Below are positions 1-11,530 of a stretch of 64,000 nt of DNA, piece by piece. A program made the translations under genes and the position numbers. How positions within the stretch are numbered: position 1 is the first letter of the stretch; each line of letters starts with the position of its first letter. Under the pieces are notes generated by a model that saw nothing but the letters and a program-made list of their open reading frames with translations, was not told the DNA's origin and searched no databases. Source of the stretch: Epiperipatus broadwayi (Eukaryota > Onychophora > Udeonychophora > Euonychophora > Peripatidae); NCBI GenBank assembly GCA_028023455.1, contig JAQFVV010000032.1, forward strand, positions 5,702,392 through 5,766,391, in the 5' to 3' direction.

Positions 1-1147
1 CTTTAGCTATCAGTGATTTCTGAAAGACTTATACAAAAATAAAAACAAAATAAATATGACCTTACACTATTAGTAACTGATTACTAAAATATCTTTTATT
101 CAGCCTTTTGCTGAAAATCACTCATTTATTACTAAAAGTTGATAACCACAACATAGATTAACATTCTAATTACTGGACAAATTAAGATTTTGTATTGTTA
201 CTCTAACATATCTTAAATAAAATTACAATAAGGGGATTTAAACTAAGAATAATATTGGGCTATCTTACCAAAGAAAATGAATACTTCTATTAATTAAATG
301 TATTCTCCTTTGTAATTTTAAGGTACAGTATACTATTGAATAATTAGGGTCTGCTTTGCCAAAATAAAGTAAATCTTTGTATTCATTAACTAATGTCCTA
401 TCTTTGCTTAATTATTTATGCAAATTATGATTAAATGATAAAAATAAATGAGATGAAGCCTAAATGACCACTACAAAATATTTTAACATGATAAGTAAAG
501 TTCTACATTAACAACGAATTTTTTTATATCAAAATTAACAATCTGTGCATGAATCTGTATTATACTGTGCATCAAAGAAAATAAATAAACAATGTTAATC
601 AATCCAATCGGTTTGCTTATGATATTTCAATATAACCATAATACAGTTGGAAGCGAAGATCAATCAATCTTTATTTATCAACTATAATACAGATGTTTTA
701 TAAGACACTATACTTTCCTTTTATTCTTCCTTTTTATCATAAACCATCAAACACTAGCCTATAGCATAAGCTGGAAAACATCCAACACACACATGGGATA
801 ACAGATTTATATAATTCAAAACAGGTAATATAACCATAACTTCCAAGTCTATCTTTAAGACTAAATAATTGGTGGGATAACTCATCACCACATGAAAATC
901 AAGGAGAAAACATCTCTAGCTTCATACACTTTTAATTCAATATATCAAATATAAAAGGAGGATTCAATCCACTCCTATCAAAATACTTCAATACATGGAT
1001 AAGAAAAGGATTATTCAATTCCATACACTACACTATACTGCACTGGGCAAACTACCCATATTAAATATTCAACTAACAAATATACTGATTCAATCCCATA
1101 AAATATAAACATTGTAAACTTTATAGCATATAGCCACAAAATACTTT
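1..1147. other. AT-rich non-coding DNA, possible 3' UTR of a minus-strand exon
   Basis: No repeat or coding region is recognised here. If the candidate exon at 1148-1257 is real, this would be its 3' untranslated and flanking sequence; a minus-strand AATAAA-type signal lies near 671-676 (TTTATT on the plus strand). This reading is inference only. Confidence 0.3.
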
Positions 1148-1257
1148 TCATTCAGTCATAACAAAGAAATAATAATTCTCTCTTAAACAACTTTCTAATT
1201 CTTCAAATGACTGATCCTCTTTTTCTTCCGAATCCGATTGATTTAAAATCATTTTCA
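1148..1257 (-). CDS. candidate terminal coding exon, acidic C-terminus
   Basis: On the minus strand a CAG acceptor-like trinucleotide (1260-1258) precedes an open stretch of about 36 codons that ends at TGA (1150-1148). The peptide is acidic and serine-rich in its first half (it includes DSEEKEDQSFEELE) and ends ...FFVMTE. The codon composition looks more protein-like than the surrounding AT-rich noise. The intron side has no strong polypyrimidine tract, no further exon was found, and I do not recognise the protein. It could be a chance open frame. Transcript evidence would decide. Confidence 0.25.
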
Positions 1258-3974
1258 CTGGCAATTACATATAATTATAAATAAGTTTAATAATAGACAC
1301 ACACACGTATAAGCATGTGATATACAGACCATTTAAAAACACAGTAAGCAAAGAATTACTATTAAAATATTAATTATTACTGCTAGAATTAATAAAGAAT
1401 AAAATATCTCATATCTGACAATATTTAGGACCTGGTGATGTTCAAAGAACAATTGGAGAATAAAATACTAATTACTATGGACAAAGCAATATGAATATTT
1501 TTTTTATAATATAATACATTAATATTGGCAAGAATCTGTAGTTAAATTGAACCTAAATAAATAATAAAATTGTATGTTATAGCTGAAATGATTCTTGAAA
1601 ATAATAGTTTTCTAATTTATAAAAGAAATATATTCGGTAAGATTTAATATAATGAACATTTTTTAAAAATAATTAATTATTCACCCCTTTGAATGGACTC
1701 TTCCATTGGTTTTACCATAGCGTGTGTTACTAACACACGACAAAACTTCATATTAAAGTAATAATAATAATAATAATAATATAAAATTACCAGCATAATG
1801 TATTTTTTTATTATGCTATTTGAGACGTTCTTGGAGAAAAATATAATAATAATAATACATATAATAAACATATTTAAAATAATAAAACATTCCTTAACTA
1901 ATACTATCTATCTAAAATAACATTACATAAAATAAAGTTCTCTTCTTTTTTTTTCTTTCCAAACGAAATGAAACGAAAGTTTATAAAAGTTTTTACATGA
2001 CTTTCCTTGTCATGTTTTCAAATAGATAAGGAAAATAATTATACTGCACAAGACAAATATTAACACAGAATGGTACAATTCCTGCAGGAGAAGACAAAAC
2101 AATATTATTTTTGTTGAATCCATATGAGCATATTCAATGTTTTTTTTAGTTATCAACTAATGAATTGCTACTGACATTGTAAACAATGAATTTCCTTAAT
2201 TAAACAATATATTACATGACGCAAGTAAAATAGAAGTTTGTATTTTATTCCTAGGATATATTTAACATTTAATTTCACAATCACAAACCATTCAGAAATA
2301 TACGTAGTTATTCAATTAATACTATTTATTTAGATAAACTCATTGGTAATATTAATACAGCAATGTCACATAACTTTATCCATTTATAATTTCATTAATC
2401 CTACTAGTCCAGAAGAACAAATAATTATTAAGGTACATTTAATGACATATTTAATCTTATATTTTTCTTTTCCAAAGGTAAAAATATAAATAATTAGGCC
2501 GCTATTCTAAGACATATGACAATAAAATTACATATTCCTTGTGTATATTTTAAATTTTGAGTTTTCTTTTATATTTGACATGAAATTTGTACATTAAAGT
2601 TCTGAGAATGTTCAATGACAGTTCACATCTTTCCTCCACATAAATAAAGCATGTGGCAGTTATTCCCTTCATAGTATAATTAAAGAGTAAAAACTTAATT
2701 GTTATAAAATAAACAAATATTCTTTTATCCTTCCCTGTTAATTTTAAATTTAAATAAAACAATTTAACATTCCTATTAAGCATTGCCATTTCTTAAATAA
2801 TAATTTATCTTGAATAATAGAATATAACACTTATGTATACTTTAGCATAATGTTGGGACAATTTAAACAATCAGCTGGAGCAAAATTGACGTATCTTTTA
2901 GTGGTTTTTAAGGACACATTTCGCAAACAAATAATATACTTAAATTTTTTAACTTGAACTCTGGAAGAGGAAAAATAATTTCACTATTAAACTTTGCTAA
3001 ATAAATTAGTTATAGTTGTCTTTGGTTAGCTATGCCCTTGTAAAAGTTTTTTAATAATTGACTGACTGAATTAAAAGTAATAAGTATTCCTTTTATAACT
3101 TTTTTAATAATCATTACATCATATTGTTCTCTTCCAATTGTTTATGATAATGTTAACATCATCAGAAAAAGATTGTCAATTATTCCTCCCCCTTGCAAAT
3201 CTACTTAAATATGCAAAAACTTTAGACAGTAAAAAAAAAAAATAGAGATGGAAAAAAAAAATTATTTTGTCTTTTAAATAAATGAAAAAAAAAAATTGAA
3301 CCAATAATGAAATGTTTTTAAAGCAGTTGAATAAAATTAATGACAATTGTTTTAATAAATAAAATTTTTTACAGTATTTGTCATTATATAATTCACCTGT
3401 CCATAATTTATTGATTTATTTAAAATGTAATTAAGTTAGTTTTTTTTAATACTGTTATTGATATAATTAAATATTTGAATGTAATGTGGGATATTTAATG
3501 ACTTAATGAAACATGTGAATGAAAAATGAAGTTGGATAATGCATGAATATTCAGTAGTAATATACTATAGGTATTACACTGATATAACTGAAATGACAAT
3601 GTGAATGATGATGAGTAAAACATATTTTACTGTTTATGCTATAAATTTAAAATGTACAAAACAAATGGACTAGAAAATCATTCTAACAAAACTGAATACT
3701 GCTTTATGAACAAATAAAACAAGTAAGTATCAAGTCAGACTGTACTGATTATGATATAACAAGCCACCCCCTATTCTATTACTGATTATACCCCAAAACA
3801 CGACACTAAACATTTAAAAAATCTTTTAATTATACATACACTTACTATTGATTACAGTTTTAAGTCACAATAAAAATTTTTAAAAAATTTCATGTTATTT
3901 CATTTTTTTTTAAAGAGGATTATATCAGATATTACTGACATACTACCACACTACTACACTATTTCTGGTGCCAA
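1258..3974. other. AT-rich DNA without recognised genes
   Basis: Contains short poly-A/T runs and an ATT-type microsatellite (about 1759-1782). Short open frames here are explained by simple sequence. I see nothing else. Confidence 0.5.
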
Positions 3975-3990
3975 ACCAGAAGGTCACAAT

Positions 3991-4012
3991 ATATATATAT
4001 ATATATATATGT

Positions 4013-4050
<38 letters not shown>
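3991..4050. repeat. (TA)n microsatellite, left target of the LTR element
   Basis: An almost pure TA run with a small GTATAC interruption ends exactly where the 5' LTR begins (TGTAAC at 4051). A second TA run (15854-15873) abuts the end of the 3' LTR. The simplest reading is that one TA tract was split by the insertion. The low complexity hides the precise target-site duplication. Confidence 0.85.
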
Positions 4051-4053
<3 letters not shown>

Positions 4054-7000
4054 AACCTAGTGTTATTGACACTTGGTTTACTTGGCATTATTTCTGCAGG
4101 AAAACAATGCTATTCTTTAAAGAAATAAAAAGATAAAATAACAATAGTAATAATTGATTAATAAAGTATGCTATTCACTCACTTTGGCATGTTTTGGGTG
4201 AATAACTAATAGATTTAATAACTCAATGTCAATTTTAAAGAGATAACATGAATAATTTAATTGAGATATTAATAATTAGAGCAAATTAATATGGTATAAA
4301 AGCTAAACAGTAATTGATTTTGGATGGGTAGAGGGGAGAGTGGATGAGTGTCTTATCATAAAGCACAATAACTTCTGGTAATTTCTTTTTGTAAAAAAAA
4401 AAAAAAAAAAAAATGTTTAAAGAATTATACATCACTGATTGTTAATTTAATGTATTTATTATTATTTTTTTATATTGTCAAATTACTTTGTAATCCAGGT
4501 AAATAATACTGAAAACTATATGATTGTAATAAGTTTTTCCTTTCTTTTGTTTATGTTATAATCAAATGATTATTTTTCTGGAAGAGGTCGCTAAAGTAAA
4601 AAAAAAAAAAACAACAACAACAAAATGAAACAACCAATTTCATAATCAAGATCATTTTTTTGAAAAAAAAAAACAGATAGTCTGCTTTTAGTTTTCAAGG
4701 AAGGAACAGTGCTGAAATTTGGTAACTCAATTTTTTCATTTTATTTTGCAGAAATAAATATAATCAAAGTAAAATTTTAATAATATAATGTGTGGCTAAA
4801 TTTTTTTGATAAGATATCCTGATTTTCTTTGCCATCTACCTATTTAAAGACCTTTTATACTTAAAAGTTTATTGTCTCATGCTAAAGTTCAAAAATGACA
4901 GAATTAACTAAGGGAATCACGAAAAGTGTTATTATGTCTAAATTAAGGAAGATAAATGATTTCCAAGTGAGAAATAATTATTTATTAACTTTATGTCATT
5001 TATTGATATTTTCTTGGTATAGAAAGAAAAAAAAAATAATTGAAAGAAATATTTTGAAACCAAGGAAAATCAACTAGAAACATTTTCGCGCTCTTTCTCA
5101 ATATTGTCTGCCTTTACAAGTAATGTAGTTACATACGTTAAAATATGTTTTATTCACCAAGAATTGTCTGGAAATAATAATAATGATAAATAAGATTAAA
5201 TTATGCACCTGTATATTTTTTTTTAAAAAAATATAAAAAAAATATAAACTTTCTCAGAGTAAATATAGGAAAAGTTATATAGGGGCATTCTTACGGAGAA
5301 GTTACCATTAAAAATTTTTTTATAATTCCTAAAGTATGAACAAAACCAAATATCTTAGTGACTTAATGATAAAAATAAATGATATATTATATTATACATC
5401 AGTTGGAATTATTAAAACTTCATGTACACGTAAATTGACTGCAGTTATTATCATAATAATCTCTCGGAAAATTGCGCATTTTCATCCATAAGTAAGCTAG
5501 CTAATAAGTATACGTATCGTCAATAAAAAAAAATATTGTTTATGTTTATAGTCTATAGTCAAATATTCGTCTATGTTAGAAGTTTTTTTTTTTTTTCTTG
5601 GATCCCAAAATTGTAGTAGTTTAATTCAAGTAAGAATTAATCTTCAATTCTGCTATATGTTTCTTTACCTAATTTATTAAACGCACAAAATAAGAGAAAA
5701 CTTTTATTTAAAGGAAATAATACCATGCGTTTATTGTTTTTAAACTTGCTTCATAAAATACGACTGGATAAAGCTCTTCACCTGGACCAATTGCTCAATA
5801 GAAAAACATTTTCTAATGAGAGAGTATGCACTTGTTAATTAATGATTGTTTAAAACTAAGTTATAAATGATATGTATTTTTTTGTTATATCACATAGGTT
5901 AAAGTCTGTATGGTCAAGTGATATTTAATAGCCTTGTAATGACAAAGGTATGTTTTAATATAATTATTATAGGTTAAGTTGATATTTAACACGAAAGAAA
6001 AAAAAAATCTATAAAATATGTTTTAATTATTACATACAATTGTAGGTAGAAATTTTGTATGTTAGATACGTAAAAGAAAAATATTTAGATATTTAAGGGG
6101 TGAAATAAATATTGAAAATTATCAGAAGTAACTAAAAAAAAAAAAATGCTATAACAAAATATTTCTTGTTAAAGTTTTGAAACGAATTTATACTGTATTA
6201 ATTGAGGAATTTATTCCTAATTATTCTTAAATAACACATCCACTTTATTTAGTTTAAGATAGTATGCTACCAACTATTTTGAATGTTCCTTTATTAAAAT
6301 AAAAATTATTATACTTTTATTCTATGATGTCCATTGATTTCAGATGTTGATCAAAGTATACCCGATAACATAAGTTTATTATAATCAGTGTATTTACTTA
6401 TCCTGCCCAGATATAGCATTGGTATATGCTTAATATTCGCATAGGTAATAATTATAATGTATTTATTTTGTGGGATGAAAAATGATCTCCCCAAAAGCTT
6501 TGTTTTCCATGAGAGGAAGGTTTTAAATATAATGTTCGGGTATGTTTATAGCCCAAGTGATCGATTCAAATAGATAGGACGATCAAGAATTTATCTAGGA
6601 TTTAGTATGCTTCATTTGTTTAAATCCCATGAGAGGATTGTATTTGGTGTGTGTTTGTTGTATGCCCAAGTAAGAGGCAAGAAACCACCAAAATATTTTA
6701 ATGTAGTAGATTACTCTACAGACCTTCGTGGTTATTCCATATTCCTCATGTGAAAATAAAGATAGCTCCACCATGGAAGGTGTTGATTATTGTGCTTAAT
6801 TTTGAAAGTTCAGGCAAGATAAAGGTTATATTGGAGGTGTTAGTTCCTCAAGATCCACTTTAGTATAAATAGTGCGTTAGTAACTAGGATCGATATCTGT
6901 ATTGTGCTGCTAAATATTGCTAGTATTTGACAAGTAAATCAATGGAGAAAGTAATTAAAATTGCGTAATTTAAAACGCTTATTTACTGAGGGAATATTCA

Positions 7001-8398
7001 AATGCAATATTTAATTCTGGTTAGTAATTAAATAATACTCATATTTAAAATTATACGTATGAATAAAATTTGTATCATAACTTAAGTTAGCATTAAGTTA
7101 AATGTAAGATGGTAAGTGTAACCTCTGATAACTGGCCTATAATTAGAATAGGTTATCCCATTAAAGACCATAAATAAAGTAAATGTATTAGAAATAAATT
7201 TAATATTTTGCGTATTGCATATGATTGGATTAATCATTTAAAAAAAAAAAATAGTTAGTCAATAATTTTGAATAAAAGCTTCTACAAGGTTACCAAAATG
7301 TAATAAACAATGTATTGGTAATGAAATGTACTTTTAGTTAATCAATCCATATGATTGCATACAGGAGAAGTAGTAACCTCTAGTCCATAACCAAAAGAGT
7401 ATACAGATTAATGTCAGTTATATTTTATATTTTGTATTACTATGGGATTATTGAATAAATGTTCATATTTTTTTTTTTATGATAATAAATTATAGTCTTG
7501 TTAAAATTTGTTGTAGATTCATTTTTTTTGTTTTTATATGCTAAATATAAGTGTTTGCACAATATTTGCAAAACCTTTTCTTGAGTCCAAAATCATTCCA
7601 AATTCTTAAAAACTTAATATACCAGATAAATAAAGTTAAGCAGATCGGAATATGTCATTATATTTTAGTTTAATGATAATTATTTATGGAGTTGAAAACT
7701 TAAGACTAAAAACATTCACCTTTGTGTAAAAAAAAAAAAAAAAAATGAATTTATTCCCAAACCATTAACTTTGGTTGCACATTATTCCATTCCCATTTAG
7801 TTAAATTGTCTAAGTAATAAATCTTAGTTATATTATTGTGTTGTCATGGATGATGGAAGGACACAAAAAGGACCCTTGTCTTTTTATTATTCTGACTGAG
7901 ATTCTGAAAAAAAAAAAGGGGCTGTGTTATTCAAAATTATATGTCATTATTGAATAGAATTATCATCTCTTTAAATAATATAGCAGTTGATATGAGAGAT
8001 GAAGACACATTGAATTTAAGTAAAATACATGTTTCCTATAGCCGACCAGAATGCCAGTCATATGCGACAACACAATACTGCCGAGCATTTCCCTACATGA
8101 AACAAAGAACCCTGAGATTAATATTATTATAATTATTCTTTAAATTAATAAGTGATCAATTATTGTTGTTATTACAATCGTGGCATGGCTTAAGAGAATT
8201 GAATGTACAATTGTATTATATGAAAAGTATTTTAGATCATATTGGAAACTTAATGGATATGTTGCTTTATTTTGGTTGCCTTAACAACAACCTGAAAAAT
8301 TAGTGTCCTGGGTGCAAACAAATAAATAAATAAATAAAAAGAATATTGGGTTATAAATAAAATAAATAAAACTAAACTAATAAGAATATTGGCTTAGA
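4051..8398 (+). repeat. 5' LTR (about 4.35 kb)
   Basis: Begins TGTAACCTAG and aligns throughout with 11531-15853. The end is set by comparison: both copies finish with a G[C/G]TTAGAA-like sequence before diverging into the primer binding site (5' copy) or into TA repeats (3' copy). The 3' terminus lacks the usual CA and is an imperfect inverse of TGTAAC. Most gypsy LTRs are a few hundred bases to about 2 kb, so this is exceptionally long. No long reading frame is present, apart from a 63-codon frame (7941-8132) that is open in both copies. Confidence 0.9.
6864..6871 (+). promoter_or_regulatory. TATA-box candidate in 5' LTR
   Basis: TATAAATA is followed by a GTGCGTTAG stretch that is less AT-rich than its surroundings. 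The same octamer is conserved at 14317-14324 in the 3' LTR. An LTR must contain the element promoter, and this is the best TATA candidate in a less AT-saturated context. In such AT-rich DNA it could be chance. Confidence 0.35.
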
Positions 8399-8400
8399 AA

Positions 8401-8420
8401 TGGCCGCCCAACTACAGGGG
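8401..8420 (+). other. primer binding site, tRNA-Lys-like
   Basis: TGGCCGCCCAAC lies two bases after the end of the 5' LTR. It resembles the classic lysine tRNA primer site TGGCGCCCAAC with one extra C. Position and sequence both fit a minus-strand primer site. Confidence 0.6.
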
Positions 8421-8976
8421 CCATCAATGGCTATAGCTGGCCACGAGGAATTTAGTAAACTTTTCTTGAAGTCAATATTAATATTGTTTGCACTTGAATG
8501 GATTAGTTATTCATTGATTAAAAATATTTGCCAATAATGAATTGTTTTAGCCATAAGATATTATGTGAATATCTATTATATGATCTAATCTTTTGCCACT
8601 GAAAAATAAATAATTAAGTTGTCAGTTTATGATGTTGTGGTCTGTAGGCAATTCCATAAAACACTGTAATGATTTTATCATTTATGATGATCTGTTTGTC
8701 TGGTCTTGTGATTGGCACTTATGCTATATTACATAATATCTAATAATATTTATATGGACCAAGAAGCATGTGAAGAAAAAAAAAGCATATTTAGTAGTTA
8801 ATGTTGGAGCTTTAGGGATATTAAATGTCAGAGCATAGTTTTTGGTGTAGATTGTTTTTGGTAGGAGAGGCATGGAGGCAGGATGTCTTGTCAATAATTT
8901 CTTATCGATAAATTTATTAATAGTTCATTGCTAATATTTCAGTACTGTTAAATACTAAAAGAGTTAGAATTTTAAT

Positions 8977-9850
8977 ATGAGTGAAAACAAAGATAATCAT
9001 AGTATTTCTGAGGATTTGGGAGGATCCCAAGAGTTACAATCCCCTGATACACAGACTCCATATTTTAGTGTACAATTAAAAGAGGAAGGGGAAGATTAGC
9101 TAACCCAGAAGAAGCCACAATAATAAAGGGAAAATATGAAAATGAGCCAGATCAATTAATGAGAAATACATTGGAGGAATTCTTGAAAAAATTAGAAAAA
9201 TCAAATAGTGAATTGAAAAGTCAGATACAAAACTCAAATAGTGAATTAAAAAGTGAATTAAAAAGTCAGATAACTCATTTTTCAGATACAAAATTTAAAT
9301 ATTAAATTAGAGAATCAAATGCAGGAGATCAAAGAGACATCTCAAAATCAAGTACAGGAGATAAAGGACTTAAGGGAAGATTTGAGAAATCATGTAGAAG
9401 AGAATCAAAAATGGCCTCTGAAAAGCTGGAAATAAGAATAAGGAAAGATTCGAAACAAATTCTGAAAGGGCAGAAAATATGATTGAGGCTATCCAGCAGG
9501 ACTTTAAAAGTCAATATATTGTATTAAACAATGAAGTACAGGAAATAAGAAATTATCAAAAGGAAACAGTAGTATTTCAAAGAGAAGTTCAGGATAGAGT
9601 TGAATCTATTAAAGGAGAATTAGACAGTGCTAGAAGTGAAGTCAGTAATTTAAAAGAGGAAGTTAAAAATATAACTCTAGCACCTGACAATGTAGTGAAA
9701 GGATGTCATAGCCAGATTACCAGATTAATAGCTAAACTAGAAACTCAAGAGTTGACCCAATGTGAGATTAATCAAAATCTAGAAAGTGAGCTAAGTCAAG
9801 TTATGGGAAGAGTAGAAACTTTTAATGATATAATAAAGAGTAATGCATAG
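8977..9850 (+). pseudogene. gag: Gag N-terminal coiled-coil region, frameshifted
   Basis: An ATG at 8977 opens an acidic leader (MSENKDNHSISEDLGG...) that stops at 9097-9099. Adjacent frames continue with heptad-like peptides (repeats of NSELKSQ, 9180-9300) and then a 123-codon frame (9479-9850) rich in E, K, Q and N. Together they read as one long coiled-coil Gag N-terminus broken by frameshifts and stops. Gypsy elements of many invertebrates carry such coiled coils ahead of the capsid-like domain. No protein function beyond particle assembly is inferred, and the protein cannot be made intact from this copy. Confidence 0.6.
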
Positions 9851-10028
9851 CTATTACATAATAATCTCCAAGATGAACAGGGGAATTAATGACTCAGTGT
9901 GAGAGTAAAGTCTATCCAAAGGTTAGAAGATAAATTCGGGATAGATAAAGATGAAACTATTAACCAATTGGAACAACAGATTAAACACTTAAATGTAGGC
10001 CTAAAAGATAGTTCAAAGAGAATAGACT

Positions 10029-10940
10029 GTGAATGGCAGGAACTATAAGTTAGAATTAGAACCTCTAATGCAAGCTATAGACTATAATAGGGATAATTTT
10101 ACAAAAAGTAAAAAAGTTGTTCAAAGTAAAGGTTTATCTGAAACTCAAGTAAAGGAAACAAATAATGGTCATAATAACCAAGTAATATCTGAGTTACATA
10201 TGGTGATTAATCCAGTAGAATCAATATACAATCCATTAAATGAGGCTAGAAGTAAAGTCATGCTGGAGCCAGAAAGTAATAGCTCCATGGCCTTAAAAAT
10301 TCTTAAAAATAAAATTTTTTAGAGGTGAATATCTGGAGAATCCACACGAGTATCTCCAGAATCTGGAGGAGTTATTCACCTTATGTCATTTATCTGAGAT
10401 AGAAAAGATTGCTATTGCCACTAACCATTTGTGTGCAGCATCTAAAGACTGGTGGCAATCATTATTTATTAAACCAGAAACATATGGAGACTTCAAATAT
10501 CTTATGTTAGCCAGTTTTTGGGGGGAAGACCGCCAAGATAACCTGAGATATCAGATATCTCAGGAAAGATATCATGTAAATAAGGGTAGTTATACTCAGT
10601 TTTTCAGAAGTCAGGCCATCAAATTGAAAACCTTGATAGCTTATCCTTTATCTGAGACACAAATTGTGTGAATAATTCACCATAAACTGCCGAGGCATAT
10701 AGAGCAGATCTTGATTGCTGCTGACAGACATACCATAAAAGAGGTAGTAGAAATTTTAGATTTGTTAGAGACCAGCAATAGGAATATTGATAATAGAATT
10801 AGGGTAAATAGAGACACCCATCCGATGGTGAGTATTATCAATTTTGCAGATAGGTCACATATGGGAAGGAGGAAGTTAGAGAAAAAGGATATTATAGGAC
10901 GAATCCCTATGGTAGACAGAATAGCCACCTCAGTAGGCCA
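10029..10940 (+). pseudogene. gag: Gag capsid-like (retrotransposon gag) domain, broken
   Basis: From about 10320 the reading GEYLENPHEYLQNLEELF... followed by KDWW, FWGE and the YHVNKGSYTQFF region matches the layout of the retrotransposon Gag domain: a 'GE..ENP..FL' start, a 'A.DWW' motif, then 'F...FW.E..Q..LR.Q...ERY'. A TGA at 10669-10671 interrupts the frame; beyond it the frame continues (HHKLPRHIEQ...) through the end of the domain. A frameshift lies near 10318. No zinc knuckle was found. This would be the structural protein of the particle. The assignment is by motif only. Confidence 0.65.
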
Positions 10941-11094
10941 ACAGTTAAGAGTAGAATTCTGAATGAGAATGAGCCTTCTACTAGTGGTATCCCAACAATA
11001 CCAAAGAAAAATATAAAAGGTAGTAAAAGTAGCGGGGCATTAAATTAAAAAGGACCTCGCAGGAACGTTCCTCACTTCGGGGCCCTATTTTTAA

Positions 11095-11409
11095 ACATAT
11101 GGGGAACAGCATAATGTAGAACATGACCAAGCACTGGCCAGAATTAACCTTAAAAAGATGGGTGATAAACGCACTCGTTATTCCAAAACCAGTCCACATC
11201 CTTTTAAAGTCCATGAATTTGTTTTAATTAGAACTCCCCATGTGAGTAATCTCCGGAAACATATGTTTAGAAAATTCATGTATCTTTATGAAGGCCCCTA
11301 TGAAATTGTGAAACAAGTGGGTGAGAATGCCTTTTTGGTCTCAACCCCTGATGGAACAAGAGGTACCTATAATGCCCGAAGCTTACTACCATATCCCAAG
11401 CAAAATTAA
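11095..11409 (+). pseudogene. pol: gypsy integrase C-terminal domain remnant
   Basis: An open frame runs from 11095 to the TAA after 11407. It contains SPHPFKVHEFVLIRTPHVS, then KFMYLYEGPYEIVKQVGENAF and RGTYNARSLLPY. This is the pattern of the Ty3/gypsy integrase tail ('HPFKVGD.VLVRT', 'KF..LYEGPY.I', 'G.YN...L.PY'), an SH3-like DNA-binding domain. The zinc-binding and DDE catalytic parts, and all of protease, RT and RNase H, are missing; a deletion between about 10960 and 11095 joins Gag to this tail. An alternative start is the ATG at 11158. The peptide itself is intact but cannot integrate DNA alone. Confidence 0.75.
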
Positions 11410-11519
11410 ATCCTTTAAACTGTATTTATTGACATAAGAAAGAAGTAGGATATAAACTTAGTAATACCATAAGAAGTGTTAAAAATGCATATATTATTTT
11501 ATTTTTTATTTATTATAAC

Positions 11520-11529
11520 GGTGGGAGAA
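11520..11529 (+). other. polypurine tract of the LTR element
   Basis: GGTGGGAGAA sits directly before the TGTAAC start of the 3' LTR, where plus-strand DNA synthesis is primed in LTR retrotransposons. It is the only G-rich purine run in the vicinity. Confidence 0.75.
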
Positions 11530-11530
11530 T

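Noticed and set aside
3892-4128. Open frame rich in YIYIYI
   Set aside because: It is translation of the (TA)n microsatellite running into the LTR; not a gene. The same applies to frames at 17400-17911 and 20583-20771.
4895-5077. 60-codon frame inside the 5' LTR
   Set aside because: It is interrupted by an A-run length change in the other LTR copy (near 12512) and has no recognisable features.
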